A stretch of 64,000 nucleotides of DNA, taken from Gordonia liuliyuniae (GTDB taxonomy: Bacteria > Actinomycetota > Actinomycetes > Mycobacteriales > Mycobacteriaceae). Below are positions 57,220 through 64,000 of the stretch, in pieces. The position numbers and the translations under genes were made by a program. Within the stretch, counting starts at the first letter, position 1. The number at the start of each line of letters is the position of its first letter. The stretch is taken from positions 124,001 to 188,000 of the forward strand of contig NZ_JAKKOT010000001.1 in assembly GCF_021739025.1 (NCBI RefSeq), given 5' to 3'. The notes beneath the pieces were generated by a model. It had not been told where the DNA came from. It saw only the letters and a program-made list of their open reading frames with translations, and ran no database searches.

Positions 57220-58134
57220 ATGACGAGCACGCACGCCGCACGTCCCACCGCCGACACCGATCCCGGCGAGGTGGAGCTGCACGCCCGCAACGTCGAATTC
57301 GATCTGTCGAACAGTCCGCTGCACTGGATCCCGACCAGCCCGGTCGCGTCCAATCTGATCACCTCGTTGAACCTGCTCCTTCCCGAGGGCGAGCGTTGGT
57401 TCGTGACGACGTTCAACGAAGCGCTGCCGATGGTGAAGGACGCCAAGCTCGCGGAGGACATCCGCGGCTTCGTCGGCCAGGAGGCCATGCACGCGGAAGC
57501 CCACGACAAGGCCGTCCACACCTGGCTGGAGGACCGTGGTGTCGACGCCACCGCCTACCTGAAGCAGATGGAGTGGGTGTTCCAGCGGGTCCTCGGGCCG
57601 CGGGAGGGACAGACTCCCGCCGCCACACAGAAGCACCTCGTCGAGCGTCTCTGGTTGATCGCCGCGATCGAGCACTACACGGCGCTCCTCGGCGACTTCG
57701 CTTTGAACAGTTCGTGGGTGCGGGTCGGCGCCGATCCCGACTTGACGGACTTGTACATGTGGCACGGTGCCGAAGAGGTGGAGCATCGTTCGGTCGCGCA
57801 CGAGGCCGCCGCCTATTTCGGCGACAGTCCGATCCGACGTGCTCGTGCGATGTCGCTCGCGCTGCCGTTCTTGTTGATCCTGCTTATTCGCAGCTTCCTG
57901 TTCGTCAACAGCCAAGACCCGACGTTCACCCGGATGAGCCTGCCGAAACGTTCGGCGACGTACTTGAAGGACTACTTCGTCCAGTCCCGGAAGGGCACGC
58001 TCCCGAAGCTCGGTCGTCTGGTCCTGTCGACGGTCACCTACTTCAAGCCCGGCTTCCACCCGTCCCATATCGGCGACACCGCTCAAGCTGTCGCCTACCT
58101 GGCATCGTCACCGGGTGCTCGGCGCGCGGGATGA
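57220..58134 (+). CDS. PF10118 'metal-dependent hydrolase' (ferritin-like, probable di-iron protein)
   Basis: Protein of 304 residues. The core is a four-helix bundle with acidic/His pairs: FVGQEAMHAEAHDKAVHTWL (~88-107), WLIAAIEHYTALLGDFAL (~145-162), and MWHGAEEVEHRSVAHEAAAY (~178-197). The EAMHAEAHDK and EEVEHR motifs are typical of di-iron oxygenase-like folds, although the family is labelled a predicted metal-dependent hydrolase. One hydrophobic helix at ~205-222 (MSLALPFLLILLIRSFLFV) may anchor it to the membrane. It starts 10 bases after ephD and its stop overlaps the ferredoxin reductase ATG. With a reductase partner, oxygenation or desaturation is a reasonable hypothesis. Confidence 0.85.
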   Translation: MTSTHAARPTADTDPGEVELHARNVEFDLSNSPLHWIPTSPVASNLITSLNLLLPEGERWFVTTFNEALPMVKDAKLAEDIRGFVGQEAMHAEAHDKAVHTWLEDRGVDATAYLKQMEWVFQRVLGPREGQTPAATQKHLVERLWLIAAIEHYTALLGDFALNSSWVRVGADPDLTDLYMWHGAEEVEHRSVAHEAAAYFGDSPIRRARAMSLALPFLLILLIRSFLFVNSQDPTFTRMSLPKRSATYLKDYFVQSRKGTLPKLGRLVLSTVTYFKPGFHPSHIGDTAQAVAYLASSPGARRAG

Positions 58135-59261
58135 CGACGATGACCGGCTCCAAACATCTCCATGAGACGGGTCTGGTGGTCGAGCCGCCACACCTCAAGG
58201 GTCGATGGCAGCGCGATCCGCTCATGCGTTTCCTCTCCGGGCTCGGCCGGGTATGGTTCCCGGCCTGGGCCCCGGTCACCCGATTGCGCGCGGTCACCGA
58301 GCGAGACGGTGTACAGCAACTCGAGATCGTCGGCCGGGAGGTCGTCGCGCACGATGAGAACGTGATCGCGTTGACGTTCGCCGCGGCCGACCGCGCGGTG
58401 CTGCCGGAGTGGCGCGCGGGAGCCCACCTGGATCTGGTGCTGCCATCGGGACGCATGCGCGAGTACTCGTTGTGCGGCGACCCCGGTGACCGCACGACAT
58501 ACCGCATCGCCGTCCGTCGGATCCCCGACGGAGGTGGCGGATCGGTGGAGGTGCACGACGACCTACACGTCGGCGACACCGTCTCGATCATGGGTCCGCG
58601 CAACGCTTTCCCGCTCGCCTTGCCGGGGTACGGATCGCCTGTCGGCCGGCTCCGTTTCGTCGCTGCGGGCATCGGCATCACGCCGATCCTGCCGATGGTC
58701 GCGATCGCCGACCGGCTCGGACTCGACTGGACGATGATCTACACCGGCCGCACGCTCGACTCGATCCCGTTCCGCGAGGAACTCGCCCGCTACGGCGACC
58801 GCGTGCAGATCCGCACCGACGACGAGCACGGCCTTCCGACGATGGACGATCTGATCGGCGAGGTCGGCGACGGCGGCGGCGCGCTGTACTGCTGCGGCCC
58901 GACCCCGATGTTGGAGGGGTTGCGCACGCGTCTCGTCGACCGCGGCGACATCGAACTGCACTACGAGCGGTTCTCGCCACCGCCCATCGAGAACGGGACC
59001 GAGTTCGCGATCAGGCTCGCGTCGACCGGTGAGACGGAGACGGTGGCCGCTGACGAGTCGGTGTTGACCGCGCTTCGGCGGCTGCGTCCCAGCACGCCGT
59101 ACTCGTGCCAGCAGGGGTTCTGCGGGACGTGCAAGCTGCGCGTCGCCGACGGCACCGTCGATCACCGTGACGGCAGTCTGATGGACACCGAGCGCGCGTC
59201 CGGCTACTTCCTGCCGTGCGTCTCGCGCTGCGATTCGGAGTCGCTGACGATCGACGTGTAG
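58131..59261 (+). CDS. PDR-type ferredoxin:NAD(P)H reductase with 2Fe-2S domain
   Basis: Electron-transfer flavoprotein reductase of 376 residues. FMN/FAD-binding barrel at ~55-160: WRAGAHLDLVLPSGRMREYS (~95-114), where REYSLCG is the flavin RxYS motif. The NAD domain (~165-270) has LRFVAAGIGITPILPM (~172-187) and LYCCGPTPMLEGLR (~252-265). The C-terminal plant-type 2Fe-2S ferredoxin (~285-376) has cluster cysteines in SCQQGFCGTCKLRV (~324, 329, 332) and LPCVSRC (~362). This order is that of phthalate dioxygenase reductase and VanB. ATG overlaps the previous stop (ATGA). Its likely electron acceptor is the PF10118 protein or the pathway of EphD. Confidence 0.93.
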   Translation: MTTMTGSKHLHETGLVVEPPHLKGRWQRDPLMRFLSGLGRVWFPAWAPVTRLRAVTERDGVQQLEIVGREVVAHDENVIALTFAAADRAVLPEWRAGAHLDLVLPSGRMREYSLCGDPGDRTTYRIAVRRIPDGGGGSVEVHDDLHVGDTVSIMGPRNAFPLALPGYGSPVGRLRFVAAGIGITPILPMVAIADRLGLDWTMIYTGRTLDSIPFREELARYGDRVQIRTDDEHGLPTMDDLIGEVGDGGGALYCCGPTPMLEGLRTRLVDRGDIELHYERFSPPPIENGTEFAIRLASTGETETVAADESVLTALRRLRPSTPYSCQQGFCGTCKLRVADGTVDHRDGSLMDTERASGYFLPCVSRCDSESLTIDV

Positions 59262-59317
59262 GGCATCTCACCGGAGTCTGCACGCCTCGAGCCTCGGGGT
59301 TTGGAAGAATCATGTGA

Positions 59318-60079
59318 ATGACCGAGTATCGGATCGACGATCTTGCGCAAGCTGCCGGCACGACGACGCGGAACGTCCGCGGCTACCAGGACCGTGGACT
59401 GATTCCGCGGCCGGAGCGACGCGGGCGGATCGCGATCTACGGTGACGAGCACTTGTCTCGGCTGCATGTCATCAACGACCTGCTGGGCCGCGGTTTCACG
59501 ATGACGCACATCGCCGAGTTCTTCGAGCGTATGGAGCAGGGCGAGGATCTCGCCGAAGTCCTCGGTCTTCGGGAGCTCGTCACGGCGCCGTGGTCGCGGA
59601 CGCCGTCAGAGACTGTCTCGGTGGAAGAACTGTACGAGCTGCTCGGGACCGATGACGCGGGACTGCTGGAGCGAATGCGCGCATCGGGACTCATCGAGCC
59701 GATCGGCGACGGTGCGCTGCCGGAGCAGTACACGATCACCGACACCGAGAGCATCGACGGCTACGTGCGGCTGATGGCGAACGGCATGCCGTTGTCGTAT
59801 GTGCTCGACCTGCAGGAGAAGCTCGACGAAGACATGCAGCGCGCTGCCCACACGCTCGTCTCGGCGGGTCGTAGCGCGATCACCGAGGGCAGGTTCGACG
59901 GCTGGATTCCCGAGGTCGGCGAAGAGTCGGAGTGGGCGTCTGACTTCCTCAGCGAGCTGCGGCGCACCGGTCGCGTCACCGCCCACAACACCTTGTACCG
60001 CGCCCTGGACCGGGAGCTGTCCCGTCAGCTCGACGACTATCTCGCCGTCGCCCGCGACCGCAAGCACCACCGCGACTGA
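59318..60079 (+). CDS. MerR family transcriptional regulator
   Basis: Regulator of 253 residues. MerR HTH at 2-70: YRIDDLAQAAGTTTRNVRGY, QDRGLIPRPERRGRIAIYGD, and HLSRLHVINDLLGRGFTMTH. The helical region (~70-110) is followed by a long C-terminal domain (~115-253: LYELLGTDDAGLLERMRASG, YVRLMANGMPLSYVLDLQEK) larger than in metal-sensing MerR proteins, suggesting an organic effector. It lies 56 bases after the EphD-PF10118-reductase operon on the same strand and may control it; no operator is evident. GAAGAAT lies ten bases before ATG, so expression may be leaderless. Confidence 0.88.
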   Translation: MTEYRIDDLAQAAGTTTRNVRGYQDRGLIPRPERRGRIAIYGDEHLSRLHVINDLLGRGFTMTHIAEFFERMEQGEDLAEVLGLRELVTAPWSRTPSETVSVEELYELLGTDDAGLLERMRASGLIEPIGDGALPEQYTITDTESIDGYVRLMANGMPLSYVLDLQEKLDEDMQRAAHTLVSAGRSAITEGRFDGWIPEVGEESEWASDFLSELRRTGRVTAHNTLYRALDRELSRQLDDYLAVARDRKHHRD

Positions 60080-60088
60080 CGATCAGCG

Positions 60089-61282
60089 CTATCCGACGAC
60101 GATCGGAGGCAGTCCTGGAATCGGGTTCGGGATGGTGCGCTTGCGTGGCTTCGGTTGCGGTTTCGGGCCGGGCTCAGGCTGTTCTTCGGTCGTCTGCTGC
60201 GGCTTCTTCGTCGACGTCGACGTTGGCTTCGGCGGCGGCGGAGGTGTCGTGTACTTGAGCATCTTCGCGCGGGCGGACTTCACTTCTTTCGGGTCTGCCG
60301 TGTTCGGGATATGTTCGGGCGCAACCGATTCCTCACCTGAGGTGGTCTGCGTTCGGGACACGTCACTCAGCTCGTCCATGCTGGGGCCGGTGTGTTCGTG
60401 GATGTTCATGGCGACAGCCGTCCCGACGCCACCGAGCCCGAGGACGACGACGATCGCCGCAGCCGCGGTGATCCGCCAGCGTCGTCGCTGTTCGGCGGCG
60501 CGTCGTTGTTCGGCTGCTTCCGCGTCTGCGTCGTACCGGCCGCCGTCCGAGTTCTCGTCGGCCGTCGCGTCAGTGTCGTACTGGACGTTCCCGTATTCGT
60601 CGAGCCCATAGTCGGCGGGGTCGATGCCGGATGCGCTGAAGGAGAGCGGTCCGTCACCGGATGGTTCCGCACCCCACGCGAGTGCCGCGGGTGCGACCGC
60701 GACGCGGTCGAGGGTGTTGGTCGGATCGTCGTCGCCGCCGAATGTGGTGGGGAACGGATCGCCGGGTGCGAGGGTGGTGAAGCCTCGTTCGGTGAGCGCC
60801 TCCCACAGGCCGGGCCACTGGTCGGTTCCGGGCCCGAGAAGGATCGCGTCGACGGGTGCGGTGTCGGCGAGTTCGACGATCATGCCGTGGACGCGATTCA
60901 CTTCGGGCACAGTCGCTTCGACGATGTCGCCGCGGGTCACGGAGACGAATCGCAGCGATCCGGCGCCCATGAGGAGAATGCTGTCGCGGTCGCCGATCGT
61001 GCCGCGGGCTTGCGCGACGAGTTCGGTCAGTTCGTCGAACACCGCGGGATCGGCGGCCTCTGGCACCTTGCCGTTCTCAACAAATTCTGCGGCGATCCGC
61101 ATGTCGAGGACGCTCGGCACGATCCGGTGTTCGGTCCGTGCCGACACGATGCGCCTACGGCCGTCGACGCGGCCGGTCCAGATACCGGACGGCCCGAACG
61201 TGATGGCGAGTACGGCTCCGGTCGGGGCTTCGGGGACGTTGAATCCGGCGAGCCAGGGCGGTGTGTCGTACTGATCGGCCAT
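60089..61282 (-). CDS. Membrane-anchored protein with cytoplasmic N-domain and Pro-rich exported tail
   Basis: Protein of 397 residues in no family I can name. The N-terminal domain (~1-200) alternates strands and helices, with GAVLAITFGPSGIWTGRVDG (~22-41), RDSILLMGAGSLRFVSV (~98) and DAILLGPGTDQWPGLWEAL (~144). These recall the phosphate loops of an actin/Hsp70-like ATPase, but weakly. An acidic linker, a Q/R-rich charged segment (DAEAAEQRRAAEQRRRWR, ~250) and one membrane helix (~272-292, TAAAAIVVVLGLGGVGTAVA) follow. The external C-terminus is Thr/Pro/Lys-rich (YTTPPPPPKPTSTSTKKPQQ), probably spanning the wall. It starts three bases after the dcd stop, so it is co-transcribed with dcd. 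Confidence 0.7.
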   Translation of the reverse strand: MADQYDTPPWLAGFNVPEAPTGAVLAITFGPSGIWTGRVDGRRRIVSARTEHRIVPSVLDMRIAAEFVENGKVPEAADPAVFDELTELVAQARGTIGDRDSILLMGAGSLRFVSVTRGDIVEATVPEVNRVHGMIVELADTAPVDAILLGPGTDQWPGLWEALTERGFTTLAPGDPFPTTFGGDDDPTNTLDRVAVAPAALAWGAEPSGDGPLSFSASGIDPADYGLDEYGNVQYDTDATADENSDGGRYDADAEAAEQRRAAEQRRRWRITAAAAIVVVLGLGGVGTAVAMNIHEHTGPSMDELSDVSRTQTTSGEESVAPEHIPNTADPKEVKSARAKMLKYTTPPPPPKPTSTSTKKPQQTTEEQPEPGPKPQPKPRKRTIPNPIPGLPPIVVG

Positions 61283-61285
61283 CGG

Positions 61286-61852
61286 TCAGCTCGGAAAGTT
61301 CAAATACGCTTTGGAGGGGGTCGGACCACGCTGCCCTTGGTACTTGGAGCCGACGGCCGCGCTCCCGTACGGGGACTGGGCCGGACTCGAGAGGCGGAAC
61401 AGGCAGAGCTGTCCGATCTTCATTCCGGGCCACAACGTGATCGGCAGGTTCGCGACGTTCGACAGTTCCAGCGTGATGTGGCCGGAGAAGCCGGGATCGA
61501 TGAATCCCGCGGTCGAGTGGGTCAGCAGGCCGAGACGGCCGAGCGACGACTTGCCTTCCAGGCGGCCCGCGAGATCGTCTGGCAGCGAGCACACTTCGAG
61601 GGTGGATCCGAGGACGAACTCCCCCGGGTGCAGCACGAACGGTTCCCCTTCGGTGGGCTCGACGAGGGTCGTGAGCTCGTCTTGCCGCTTCGCGGGGTCG
61701 ATGTGCGTGTACTTCGTGTTGTTGAATACGCGGAAGAGCCCGTCAAGGCGAACGTCGACGCTCGACGGCTGCACGAGGGTCGAGTCGAACGGCTCGATGC
61801 CGAGGCGGCCTCCCTCGATCTCGGCACGGATGTCGCGGTCTGATAACAGCAC
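61286..61852 (-). CDS. dcd: dCTP deaminase
   Basis: Trimeric nucleotide enzyme of 188 residues that makes dUMP/dUTP from dCTP for thymidylate synthesis. Full family pattern: [20 protein letters not shown] (2-21), [16 protein letters not shown] (~29-44), [31 protein letters not shown] (~102-121, catalytic Glu and Ser/Arg), [17 protein letters not shown], and [14 protein letters not shown] (~170-183). The KYQGQRGPT end is the bifunctional dCTP deaminase/dUTPase-like form seen in actinobacteria (Rv0321). The start is GTG at 61852 (GTG CTG TTA), matching the usual 189-residue length; a reading to 61918 is too long. tRNA-Gly lies divergently upstream. Confidence 0.97.
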   Translation of the reverse strand: MLLSDRDIRAEIEGGRLGIEPFDSTLVQPSSVDVRLDGLFRVFNNTKYTHIDPAKRQDELTTLVEPTEGEPFVLHPGEFVLGSTLEVCSLPDDLAGRLEGKSSLGRLGLLTHSTAGFIDPGFSGHITLELSNVANLPITLWPGMKIGQLCLFRLSSPAQSPYGSAAVGSKYQGQRGPTPSKAYLNFPS

Positions 61853-62010
61853 GCAGATGAGGTTACTGCAGATAGGTACAGTTTTCGGCATCGGCGGCAC
61901 ACCGGTGGCAAGCCTCACCCCCGATGGAAACGACGATCCAGGCGCACCGACGGCACGGACCCGACCGACGGTTTGTTATGGTGATGCTCGCGTCGTTCGA
62001 GGTGCGCAGT

Positions 62011-62084
62011 GCCGATGTAGTTTAGTGGTAGAACATCAGCTTCCCAAGCTGAGAGTGCGGGTTCGATTCCCGTCATCGGCTCCA
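62011..62084 (+). tRNA. tRNA-Gly (anticodon CCC), CCA encoded
   Basis: Acceptor arm GCCGATG pairs with CATCGGC (62074-62080). The anticodon stem TCAGC/GCTGA closes loop TTCCCAA, giving anticodon CCC. The T arm contains GGGTTCGATTCCC. T62081 is the discriminator and CCA is encoded at 62082-62084. The 3' end is the likely attachment site of the integrase that follows. Confidence 0.95.
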
Positions 62085-62207
62085 CGACATGCAGGTCAGA
62101 CGCTTAAATGTGCGATAATCGGCTCATGTCAACATTCCGTGTCAACACCGACACCCCGATACCCCAGGTCGTACGGGGTGCAATGACCCGCACAAAGTCA
62201 ACAACTA
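62085..62207. other. Intergenic attachment-region candidate between tRNA-Gly and integrase
   Basis: 123 bases with no gene. It has three copies of GTCAACA (62128-62134, 62141-62147, 62197-62203), in the position and spacing of integrase arm-type sites. The segment ATCGGCTC at ~62117 repeats the tRNA 3' end, a possible relic of the core site. The matching right attachment site would lie beyond the window. Confidence 0.45.
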
Positions 62208-63287
62208 ATGGCCTCCATCAGATCGCGCACCAAGAGCGACGGCACCGCATCCCACATGGTGCTGTGGCGGCACAACGGTAAGCAACGCTCTGCGACATTC
62301 ATCGACATCAAGCCGGCCGAACGGTTCCGCGCCAACGTCGACAAGCTCGGCCCGACCGAAGCACTGTCGATCCTCGGCGTCACCGATAGCGGCGAGCTCA
62401 CGCTGCACGAGTGGCTGACCGAGCACATCGACAGTCTGCCCGGCATCATCGAAGGCACCCGCCGCTCCTACCGGCGGTACCGGGACGCCGACCTCGCGAC
62501 ACTCGGACGTCTCCCTCTGTCGGCGATCACCGCGGCCACAGTATCCCGGTGGTTGATCGAGCTGGAGTCGGCAGACCCGAGACCGTCGGGGAAGACGATC
62601 CAGAACAAGCACGCTTTCCTGTCTGGGGCGTTGAAGGCTGCTGCGGTGGCGGGGAAGATCGAACGGAATCCGTGCGACGGTCAGCGGATCTCGAGGACCG
62701 AGAAACGCGAGATGGTGTTCCTGTCGCGCCCGGAGTTCGATCTGATTCACGGGGCGATGACGCGCGAGCCGTGGGCGGACCTCGCGTTGTGGCTGGTGTC
62801 GACGGGGATGCGGTTCGGTGAGGCGACCGCGCTCGCCCCGTCTGCGATCGATCTGGATACGGGGACGTGCCGGGTGTCGCATGCGTGGAAGCAGGGGAAG
62901 TCTGGCCGGGAGTTGGGGCCGCCGAAGTCGCGGCGGTCGGTGCGGACGATCAACTTGCCTCCGCAAGCGGTGGAGGTCGCACGCCGCAGGATCGGCGATG
63001 GCGGCGACTTCGTGTTCGTGAACTCGGCTGGCTCGGCGGTGAAGCAGCAGAACTTCTTCAATGATGGGTGGGGGCCGGCGCGGAAGGTGTTGGCCGCGAA
63101 GGCTCCGAGGATTCATGATCTGCGGCATACGTGTGCGTCGTGGATGATCGGTGCGAATGTGCAGATTGCGGTGGTGTCGCGGCATCTGGGGCATGAGGAC
63201 ATTACGACGACGGTGAATACGTATTCGCATGTGGATCGTGAGTCTGGTGCGGCTGCGGCTGCGGCGATTGGGAGGATGCTCGGCTGA
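62208..63287 (+). CDS. int: Tyrosine-type site-specific integrase
   Basis: Phage/island integrase of 359 residues. N-terminal arm-binding domain (~1-60), core-binding SAM-like domain (~65-150: LTLHEWLTEHIDSLPGIIEG, ITAATVSRWLIEL), and catalytic domain (~165-359). Catalytic residues: Arg in STGMRFGEATAL (~205), Lys region in WKQGKSGRELGPPKS (~229), H-x-x-R in RIHDLRHTCASWM (~300-312), His in HLGHEDITTT (~328) and the nucleophile Tyr in VNTYSHVDRES (~339). It lies 124 bases behind tRNA-Gly in the same orientation, as in actinobacterial integrative elements that use tRNA 3' ends. The codon usage of the second half is richer in T/A third positions than its neighbours. Confidence 0.94.
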   Translation: MASIRSRTKSDGTASHMVLWRHNGKQRSATFIDIKPAERFRANVDKLGPTEALSILGVTDSGELTLHEWLTEHIDSLPGIIEGTRRSYRRYRDADLATLGRLPLSAITAATVSRWLIELESADPRPSGKTIQNKHAFLSGALKAAAVAGKIERNPCDGQRISRTEKREMVFLSRPEFDLIHGAMTREPWADLALWLVSTGMRFGEATALAPSAIDLDTGTCRVSHAWKQGKSGRELGPPKSRRSVRTINLPPQAVEVARRRIGDGGDFVFVNSAGSAVKQQNFFNDGWGPARKVLAAKAPRIHDLRHTCASWMIGANVQIAVVSRHLGHEDITTTVNTYSHVDRESGAAAAAAIGRMLG

Positions 63288-63321
63288 TGTTCCCCCGTTC
63301 GGGTGAATCACGTCTAGTCAC

Positions 63322-63337
63322 TAGACACTAGTGTCTA
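63322..63337. repeat. 16-bp palindrome at the left flank of the IS3-like element
   Basis: TAGACACTAGTGTCTA is a perfect palindrome without spacer, between the integrase gene and the transposase. Its right half (TGTCTAC...) may be the start of the insertion sequence, since GTCTACG and CGTAGAC form a pair 23 bases apart just downstream. It could also be the target site. Confidence 0.45.
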
Positions 63338-63402
63338 CGGCCTCTGGGGTGTCATGGTTGGCGTAGACAGCAGAACCCCAACACGGAAGGATCCTGCTGG
63401 AT

Positions 63403-63717
63403 ATGACCACCTCACCGCCGCGAAGGCCTCGACGTTCCTTCACCGATGAGTTCAAAGCAGATGCTGTCGCCATGGTTCTCGAGCTCGGCCGCTCCCGCGC
63501 CGACGTTGCCCGCGATCTCGATCTGAGCGAGTCGAGCCTGGGGCGGTGGGTCGCCAAGTCAGCCGGCACCGCAGGCACGGGCACCGGCTCACACCGCCGC
63601 ACCCCCGACCCGGACAGCGACGACGTGTTCGAGATGCGCAAGGAGATCGCCCGCTTGCGTGACGAGAACACCTTCCTGAAGAAAGCCGCGGCCTTCTTCG
63701 CGAAGGAACAGCCGTGA
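63403..63717 (+). CDS. IS3-family transposase OrfA
   Basis: DNA-binding subunit of 104 residues. HTH at ~12-55 (SFTDEFKADAVAMVLELGRS, VARDLDLSESSLGRWVAKS) and a leucine-zipper-like helix at ~78-100 (MRKEIARLRDENTFLKKAAA) ending FFAKEQP, the standard OrfA ending. Its stop overlaps the GTG of OrfB (GTGA). IS3 elements usually make OrfAB by a -1 frameshift; no clear A-rich slip site is visible near the junction, so translational coupling may act instead. Confidence 0.93.
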   Translation: MTTSPPRRPRRSFTDEFKADAVAMVLELGRSRADVARDLDLSESSLGRWVAKSAGTAGTGTGSHRRTPDPDSDDVFEMRKEIARLRDENTFLKKAAAFFAKEQP

Positions 63718-64000
63718 CCAGCAAATACAAGCTGATCCACGCCGAAGAAGGCCACCACGAGATCACCGTCATGTGCCGACTGCTCGCCGTGGAACGCACC
63801 GGCTACCACGCCTGGCGGGCCAACCTCGACACGCCGCCGGAGACTACCTCGAGAGTTGCGCGACGCAGCATCCTCGCGGAACCGATCACCGCACTGTGGG
63901 AGCGGTCCCGTCGCGTCTACGGGGTCCGCCGCATCCACGCCGACCTGGCGGCAGAGGGCACACACGTGTCGCTGTGGCTGGTCGCGAAGATCATGCATGA
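63714..64000 (+). CDS. IS3-family transposase OrfB, partial
   Basis: First 95 codons of the catalytic subunit, cut by the right edge. Start VTSKYKLIHAEEGHHEITV, then the HTH_21 region VMCRLLAVERTGYHAWRA and the conserved SRRVYGVRRIHADLAAEG (~70-87). The DDE domain lies beyond the window. The GTG start overlaps the OrfA stop. Confidence 0.9.
   Translation, partial: MTSKYKLIHAEEGHHEITVMCRLLAVERTGYHAWRANLDTPPETTSRVARRSILAEPITALWERSRRVYGVRRIHADLAAEGTHVSLWLVAKIMH

Larger units (their letters stand above)
63332..64000 (+). mobile_element. IS3-family insertion sequence, left part
   Basis: A two-gene IS3-type transposase begins at 63403 and runs off the right edge. The left end is placed at TGTCTACGGCC (63332), as IS3 elements begin with TG; this boundary is provisional because the right end is not in the window. 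It lies 45 bases behind the integrase, inside the putative integrative element. Confidence 0.7.

Overview
The window is high-GC DNA from an actinobacterium of the order Mycobacteriales, most like Gordonia or a close relative. This is an inference, because no rRNA is present. Support comes from lineage-typical genes: a DnaK-GrpE-DnaJ-HspR operon with HspR (HAIR) operators, an EtfD-type Fe-S membrane reductase, a WS/DGAT acyltransferase, an EphD-type hydrolase-SDR fusion, an MmpS-like protein, an NDMA-dependent alcohol dehydrogenase, an F420-type LLM oxidoreductase and two Sap-like (sulfolipid-1-addressing family) membrane proteins. From memory, hspR/dnaJ/grpE/dnaK, etfD, the aspC-like aminotransferase and dcd occur in the same relative order as M. 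tuberculosis Rv0353-Rv0350, Rv0338c, Rv0337c and Rv0321. That part is therefore conserved backbone with insertions.

Region 1 (1-17.3 kb) has a sulfur and cell-surface flavour. A translationally coupled minus-strand operon encodes a UDP-sulfoquinovose synthase (SqdB/SQD1), a BcsB-like periplasmic protein and a processive family 2 glycosyltransferase cut by the window edge. After a DUF389 protein, a DUF1269 protein and an N-terminally truncated HerA-like ATPase comes a mirror-symmetric locus. Leftward it reads alkylsulfatase, SulP transporter, small membrane protein, Sap-like protein. Rightward it reads MalT-type LuxR regulator, Sap-like protein, SulP transporter. This looks like an organosulfate uptake, hydrolysis and export module. 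Combined with SqdB next door, it is the best candidate in the window for an undescribed system.

Region 2 (17.3-30.6 kb) holds small envelope proteins, an AI-2E family transporter, several oxidoreductases (NAD(P)H-binding, LLM, SDR, nitroreductase, MpaB-type oxygenase), a rhodanese, two TetR regulators with candidate operators, an amidohydrolase diverging from a globin-reductase fusion across a palindrome-rich gap, an orphan MmpS-like protein and an EthD protein. A perfect 24-bp inverted repeat closes it.

Region 3 (30.6-46.1 kb) contains the heat-shock operon, a crotonase coupled to a MacS-type two-component system, a DUF2339 membrane protein, an alcohol dehydrogenase, an OafA-type acyltransferase, a KAS III-like protein without the catalytic cysteine, a SanA-like protein and a WS/DGAT enzyme.

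Region 4 (46.1-62.1 kb) has a secreted protein with a perfect 15-bp coding tandem repeat, its decayed paralogue, EtfD with a long repetitive C-terminal tail, a nuclease-like AbiEi/DUF559 protein flanked by two copies of one palindrome, exonuclease III, an aminotransferase, a three-gene oxidoreductase operon (EphD-like, PF10118, ferredoxin reductase), a MerR regulator, a membrane-anchored protein co-transcribed with dcd, and tRNA-Gly(CCC).

Region 5 (62.1-64 kb) is the left end of an integrative element: a tyrosine recombinase directly behind the tRNA gene, then an IS3-family insertion sequence cut by the window edge. No rRNA genes or CRISPR arrays were seen.
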